64,000 nt of DNA. Source: JAIYDJ01 sp031400505. GTDB taxonomy: Bacteria; Pseudomonadota; Alphaproteobacteria; Rhodobacterales; Rhodobacteraceae. Every line of letters starts with the position of its first letter. The stretch's first letter is position 1. Positions 60,657 through 64,000 of this stretch are shown piece by piece. The DNA is taken from the NCBI GenBank assembly GCA_031400505.1, contig JANNPZ010000088.1:1-64000 (forward strand). The letters are read 5' to 3'. The position numbers and the translations under genes were made by a program. The notes beneath the pieces were generated by a model. That model was not told the origin of the DNA. It saw nothing but the letters and a program-made list of their open reading frames with translations, and made no database searches.

Positions 60657-60992
60657 TCAGGAGATGATCAACAAAACAGGTGTCTTGCAGTCTTTTGTTT
60701 CAGTTGCAACGATCTGGCCTAACCGATACTCGGCATCGACCCAGTCGAGACCTTCAAAAGACGGGCCGGTTCCGGTTGCCAGAAATTTGGAGCCGTCCGT
60801 GCGGATGAATGTGTATTTACGGCTTGGCCCCCCGTAAGCGACTGCTTCGATGTCGCAGGCCCGCAAGCTGCTGCGCATGTCGGTTTCACTTACCAAGGGA
60901 AGCTTGGGTTCCGGGTCTGCGCATCCTGACAGCAGGGACACTCCCAAAATGAAGCAGGCAGTCGTGACCGGGACAGTCAACATGACAGGCAT
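60657..60992 (-). CDS. Hypothetical lipoprotein between thrS leader copies
   Basis: 111 aa. Lipobox LLSGC after a signal helix (VPVTTACFILGVSLLSGC). The mature 90 residues are soluble with two further Cys (RACDIEAV, TKDCKTP), which could pair. Not recognised. It starts 6 bp after the second copy of the thrS leader and uses the same ribosome-binding site, so it seems to have been placed by duplication. Confidence 0.75.
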   Translation of the reverse strand: MPVMLTVPVTTACFILGVSLLSGCADPEPKLPLVSETDMRSSLRACDIEAVAYGGPSRKYTFIRTDGSKFLATGTGPSFEGLDWVDAEYRLGQIVATETKDCKTPVLLIIS

Positions 60993-60998
60993 AGGCGC

Positions 60999-61039
60999 TC
61001 CTCGTCGGTTCGGCGTCTACAAAACGCCCGGTTGCGGGT
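60999..61039 (-). repeat. 41-bp direct repeat, copy 2 (leader of the lipoprotein gene)
   Basis: Exact copy of 60605-60645; supplies SD GACGAGGA for the lipoprotein gene. Flanks of the two copies differ on both sides, so the ends of the duplicated piece are sharp. Confidence 0.95.
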
Positions 61040-61079
61040 GGTCGCATACCAGTGCCGAGGGGGAAGCAGGCTGTCAAGG

Positions 61080-61104
61080 CCCCCCCGCCTGTCGGCGAGG
61101 GGGG
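61080..61104 (-). terminator. Terminator-like hairpin after the MAPEG gene
   Basis: G/C-rich stem CCCCC-CGCC / GGCG-(A)-GGGGGG with TGTC loop, one bulge. Sits 9 bp after the MAPEG stop on the - strand. Confidence 0.65.
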
Positions 61105-61112
61105 TGTTGCGG

Positions 61113-61517
61113 TCAGGCCAGACGGAAGGTTTCGACCCCCAGAACGAGGATGCAGACCCAGGCCAGCGTGAACACGATGGGTCGCCACGGCAGGCGCAGC
61201 CAGCCCATGGTCATGCCAAGCGCGTGGATCAGCCGCAGACCGAGGAAAGCCCAGCAGGCAATCACCGTCGCGGTCGAAGTGACGGCCAGAAGATGCGCGA
61301 TCAGCACGATCCCCGCAAAGGGCATCGCCTGTTCCAGCAAGTTCAGGTGGGCGCGGTTGGCGCGTTGCACCCAATCGGGCAGGACGGCAGGATCATACGG
61401 GCGCGCGAAAGGGTCGATCGTGTCGGGCAGATGCAGGTTTACCCCGATGATGTAAGGGACCCACATCGACGCCGCCAACAGCAGGACGGCCAGCAGGATG
61501 GAGATTTCCACGGTCAT
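61113..61517 (-). CDS. MAPEG-family membrane protein
   Basis: 134 aa with four helices. RANRAHLNLLEQAMPFA is the MAPEG (microsomal glutathione transferase-like) signature. One nt after the ArsR fusion gene, so probably co-transcribed and controlled by it. May act in glutathione-dependent detoxification. Confidence 0.88.
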   Translation of the reverse strand: MTVEISILLAVLLLAASMWVPYIIGVNLHLPDTIDPFARPYDPAVLPDWVQRANRAHLNLLEQAMPFAGIVLIAHLLAVTSTATVIACWAFLGLRLIHALGMTMGWLRLPWRPIVFTLAWVCILVLGVETFRLA

Positions 61518-61518
61518 C

Positions 61519-62280
61519 TCAGGCGCTCGCTGCCTGCGGCATCTGCATCCGCATCGGCTCGCCAGTCTCTAACCAGGTCTTGAGGCCTGCAGCCCAGCGG
61601 GTCCAGCCGTCGGCCACGCCTTGGCCGGGAACCACGGGGAATGTCAGGTCGTAGTGCTCGACCGTCAGCTGGCAGTATGGTCCTTCCACCACGATGCCGA
61701 AGACGGTGCGTGAGGGGCCACCGCCGCCTTCCCATTGCGGCTCCCATGTCGCCTCGATCCGTGATTTCGGCGTTTCGGCCAATCTGCGCGCTATGAACAT
61801 TGGCGCGCCGTTCTCGAAGTAAGTCGTGTAGGTCTCGCCTTCCAGCGTCACACGGCGGGCCAGAAAATGGTAGGCCGCCATCTGATCAGGGTCGGTCAGC
61901 GCCGCCCACAGCGCATCTTCGGTGCAGCGGATGTAGGTCTGCATCATGAAGTCGGGTTTGGTCATCGCGTTCTCTCCTTCCAATCGGGTTTTGAGGTCAA
62001 GCAGGGCTTGGGCTGCAGGCTTGCGGACCAAGGGCTCGATCCAGCGGTCGATCACTTCCTGCAGCGGGACGGCGTTCAGGTAGTGGTATTTCCAGCGGCC
62101 AACCTTGCGGGTGGTCAGCAGGTTCGCGTCTTGCAGCACGCGCAGATGGGCCATCACGCCAAAGCGGGTCATGGCAAACTGCGCCTCGAGTTCGGTCAGC
62201 GACTGGCCGTCCTTCTGGCGCAGCGCATCAAGGATGCTGCGGCGGGCGGGGTCGTTCAGGGCTTTGAATATCCGGTCCAT
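61519..62280 (-). CDS. ArsR-family HTH regulator fused to an SRPBCC (AHSA1-like) domain
   Basis: 253 aa. Residues 1-85 form a winged helix (MDRIFKALNDPARRSILDAL ... GVMAHLRVLQDANLLTTRK); after about 105 an SRPBCC/AHSA1 ligand-binding fold follows (MMQTYIRCTEDALWAALTDPDQMAAYH ... LTVEHYDL). The SRPBCC part could sense a hydrophobic ligand. Start at 62280, next to a double inverted repeat. The 36-residue upstream extension is not family-like. Confidence 0.9.
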   Translation of the reverse strand: MDRIFKALNDPARRSILDALRQKDGQSLTELEAQFAMTRFGVMAHLRVLQDANLLTTRKVGRWKYHYLNAVPLQEVIDRWIEPLVRKPAAQALLDLKTRLEGENAMTKPDFMMQTYIRCTEDALWAALTDPDQMAAYHFLARRVTLEGETYTTYFENGAPMFIARRLAETPKSRIEATWEPQWEGGGGPSRTVFGIVVEGPYCQLTVEHYDLTFPVVPGQGVADGWTRWAAGLKTWLETGEPMRMQMPQAASA

Positions 62281-62288
62281 GGAGAAGT

Positions 62289-62330
62289 AATACGTGATTC
62301 GATAATCACGTGTCAATGTACTCACGTATT
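62289..62330. promoter_or_regulatory. Nested inverted repeats: operator of the ArsR fusion
   Basis: ACGTGATT-N4-AATCACGT (62292-62311) plus an outer pair AATACGTGA / TCACGTATT (62289-62297, 62322-62330), just upstream of the - strand start and 41 bp before the + strand hydrolase. Fits autoregulation and joint control of the divergent gene. Confidence 0.75.
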
Positions 62331-62371
62331 GTGCCCTTCCCCCGGAGGCCAACCCATGGCAAAAGGCAGCG

Positions 62372-63103
62372 ATGGACCGAATGACCACTCCGCAAGGACG
62401 CGACCTGGCTTTTCACCGCAGCGCGGGGCGGGGGCCGGGGGTGGTGTTCCTCGGCGGGTTCAGATCCGACATGGGCGGGGCCAAGGCGGTATATCTGTCA
62501 GACTGGGCAGCGGCACGGGGGCAGGCGTTCGTGCGGTTCGACTATTCGGGGCACGGGGCATCGGGTGGGCAGTTCGAGGCGGGCTGCATCGGCGACTGGC
62601 TGCAGGATGCGCGGGCCGTTCTGGAGATGACCGAGGGGCCACAGGTGCTTGTCGGCTCATCGATGGGGGGATGGATCGCGCTGTTGCTCGCACGGGCGAT
62701 GCCGGACCGGGTGGCGGGGCTGGTGACGATTGCCGCGGCCCCCGATTTTACCGAAGACAGCATGTGGGCTTCGTTTACCGACGGCCAGCGCGCGGCAGTG
62801 ATGGCGGGGCATATTGATCTGCCGTCAGAGTATGGCGCCCCATACCGGATCACGCAGCGACTGATCGAGGACGGGCGGCACCATCTGGTTTTGCGTGCCC
62901 CGCTTCATTTGCCGTTCGCGGTCAGGATGTTGCAGGGCACCGATGACCGGGATGTGCCGATGGCGCGCGCCCTGCGGTTGCTGGACCATGCGACAGGGCC
63001 GGATATTCGCCTGATGCTGGTGAAAGGTGCGGATCACCGCTTTTCATCGCCCGAATGTCTGGCCATGATCGGGGCTGCGGTGGAACAGGTTTTGCAGGAG
63101 TAG
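62372..63103 (+). CDS. Alpha/beta hydrolase
   Basis: 243 aa. Nucleophile elbow GSSMGG, oxyanion region FLGGFRSDM, DYSGHGAS and the C-terminal His (KGADHRFSS) form a complete triad. Divergent from the ArsR fusion with the shared operator. ATG at 62372 used; 62381 is possible. Substrate unknown. Confidence 0.88.
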   Translation: MDRMTTPQGRDLAFHRSAGRGPGVVFLGGFRSDMGGAKAVYLSDWAAARGQAFVRFDYSGHGASGGQFEAGCIGDWLQDARAVLEMTEGPQVLVGSSMGGWIALLLARAMPDRVAGLVTIAAAPDFTEDSMWASFTDGQRAAVMAGHIDLPSEYGAPYRITQRLIEDGRHHLVLRAPLHLPFAVRMLQGTDDRDVPMARALRLLDHATGPDIRLMLVKGADHRFSSPECLAMIGAAVEQVLQE

Positions 63104-63106
63104 CGG

Positions 63107-64000
63107 ATGCGGGCGTTCGGCAAGTTTCTGGGGCGGCTGGTGACGGCGATGATCGTCATCGGCCTTGGGGTGTGGCTGTTTGCCCCGGCCGAGGCGGTAG
63201 ATCGGAAAATATCGTTTATCGAGAGCGACCTGGGGGCCGATCTTGATATCTGGCTTCAAGAGCGCGAGGCCGCCTATTCTGACATCGTTCCCGGAGTGCA
63301 GAAGCGGATTTTCTGGGCCGGGGAAGCTGGGGCAAAAACGCCGCTGTCGGTTGTCTATGTACACGGATTTTCAGCGACATCCGAAGAAATTCGCCCAGTG
63401 CCCGACGAGGTGGCAAAGGCGCTGGGGGCAAATCTGTTCTTCACGCGGCTGGCAGGACATGGCCGGGGCGGGGCTGCGATGGCCGAACCCGTCGCGGGCG
63501 ACTGGATCGAGGATATGGCCGAGGCGATGGCGGTCGGTCGCAGGCTTGGCGACCGGGTGGTGGTGATTGCAACGTCGACCGGGGCGACGCTGGCGGCGGT
63601 GGCGGCGACCGACCCTGCGCTGGCGAGAGACATGGCGGGGGTTGTGCTGGTCAGCCCGAACTTTCGGCTGAACAGCCCGGCGGGCGTGATCCTTGATCTG
63701 CCGTTGGCGCGGTGGTGGGCACCGATCATCGTCGGGGCAGAGCGCAGCTTTGATCCGGTCAATGCCGATCACGGAAAATACTGGACGACGACCTATCCCA
63801 CCACCGCGATGTTCCCGATGGGAGCATTGATGCGGCTGGCACGCGGGCTGGACTACGAGACGGCGAAAATGCCCGCGTTGTTCGTTTTCAGTGCAGAGGA
63901 CAAGGTGATTGACCCGGCGGCCATTGCACCGGTTGCTGCCGCATGGGGCGGGCCCGTCACCCAGGACGTGCGGCAAATGCAGGCCGGGGATGATCCATAC
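63107..64000 (+). CDS. Alpha/beta hydrolase, exported or membrane-anchored (partial)
   Basis: 298 residues seen, cut by the window end. N-terminal hydrophobic segment (FLGRLVTAMIVIGLGVWLFAP) is a signal or anchor. YVHGFSATSEEI, LAGHGRG, the elbow TSTGAT and FSAEDKVID are alpha/beta hydrolase motifs; the last His is expected just beyond the edge. Four bp after the previous hydrolase. Confidence 0.85.
   Translation, partial: MRAFGKFLGRLVTAMIVIGLGVWLFAPAEAVDRKISFIESDLGADLDIWLQEREAAYSDIVPGVQKRIFWAGEAGAKTPLSVVYVHGFSATSEEIRPVPDEVAKALGANLFFTRLAGHGRGGAAMAEPVAGDWIEDMAEAMAVGRRLGDRVVVIATSTGATLAAVAATDPALARDMAGVVLVSPNFRLNSPAGVILDLPLARWWAPIIVGAERSFDPVNADHGKYWTTTYPTTAMFPMGALMRLARGLDYETAKMPALFVFSAEDKVIDPAAIAPVAAAWGGPVTQDVRQMQAGDDPY

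Noticed and set aside
58789..60837. 682-codon ORF antisense to thrS
   Set aside because: Shadow; no family motifs and thrS is complete.
60598..61060. T-box or other riboswitch before thrS
   Set aside because: No T-box motif; the leader is short and the stem CCCG/CGGG is too weak. Only the repeat itself is notable.
1..64000. tRNA, rRNA, insertion sequences, prophage genes, CRISPR arrays
   Set aside because: None recognised on either strand by reading; a tRNAscan or ISfinder run could still find a missed short element.

Overview
The window is GC-rich DNA from a purple, bacteriochlorophyll-producing alphaproteobacterium, most likely of the order Rhodobacterales. This rests on a light-harvesting 2 operon (pucBAC) with paired PpsR-type sites, phosphatidylcholine synthase, the order ruvCAB ... 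ybgC-tolQRAB-pal-cpoB-tilS-ftsH, a DUF1127 small protein, and GTG/TTG starts typical of the group. No rRNA, tRNA, CRISPR array, prophage or insertion sequence was seen.

Layout. 1-8.9 kb: a sugar ABC-transporter locus (binding protein, two permeases, ATPase) with a FucU-like mutarotase and a PfkB-family kinase. The puc light-harvesting operon (1.79-4.46 kb, + strand) lies between the binding-protein gene and the permease genes, facing the other way and closed by back-to-back terminators. Near-identical 16-nt operator/promoter elements remain at both ends of the split transporter. 8.9-17.6 kb: a 1023-residue RTX/Hint protein, then pcs, xerC, a DUF484 gene, a small transaldolase and priA. 17.8-21.4 kb: an MFS transporter, msrA, prmA and small proteins. 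21.7-35 kb: housekeeping run of ruvCAB, three poorly known genes, the complete Tol-Pal system, tilS and ftsH. 35-47.2 kb: a MOSC protein, one-carbon genes fhs and folD, a membrane LytTR regulator, PdeM with an Lhr-like helicase, a YmdB-like phosphoesterase, two transporters, and soxR divergent from a VOC gene. 47.5-54.8 kb: YebC, DinB, an acyltransferase, a four-gene spermidine/putrescine-type ABC transporter and a DUF2177 protein. 54.9-64 kb: an ArsC-like protein, a cold-shock protein, a four-gene bufferin-type RiPP operon (bufABCD: DUF2282, DUF692/MNIO, DUF2063, DoxX), thrS, a lipoprotein gene flanked by two exact 41-bp copies of the thrS leader, a MAPEG protein, an ArsR-SRPBCC fusion and two alpha/beta hydrolases, the last cut by the window edge.

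Most notable: (i) the puc operon sits inside a sugar-transporter operon; (ii) LH2 alpha carries Phe44-Leu45, the residue pair of B800-820 (LH3) antennae, and a long C-terminal tail; (iii) the bufferin-like operon, which predicts a copper-binding modified peptide; (iv) the duplicated thrS leader. All functions are inferred from sequence reading alone; no database search was run.
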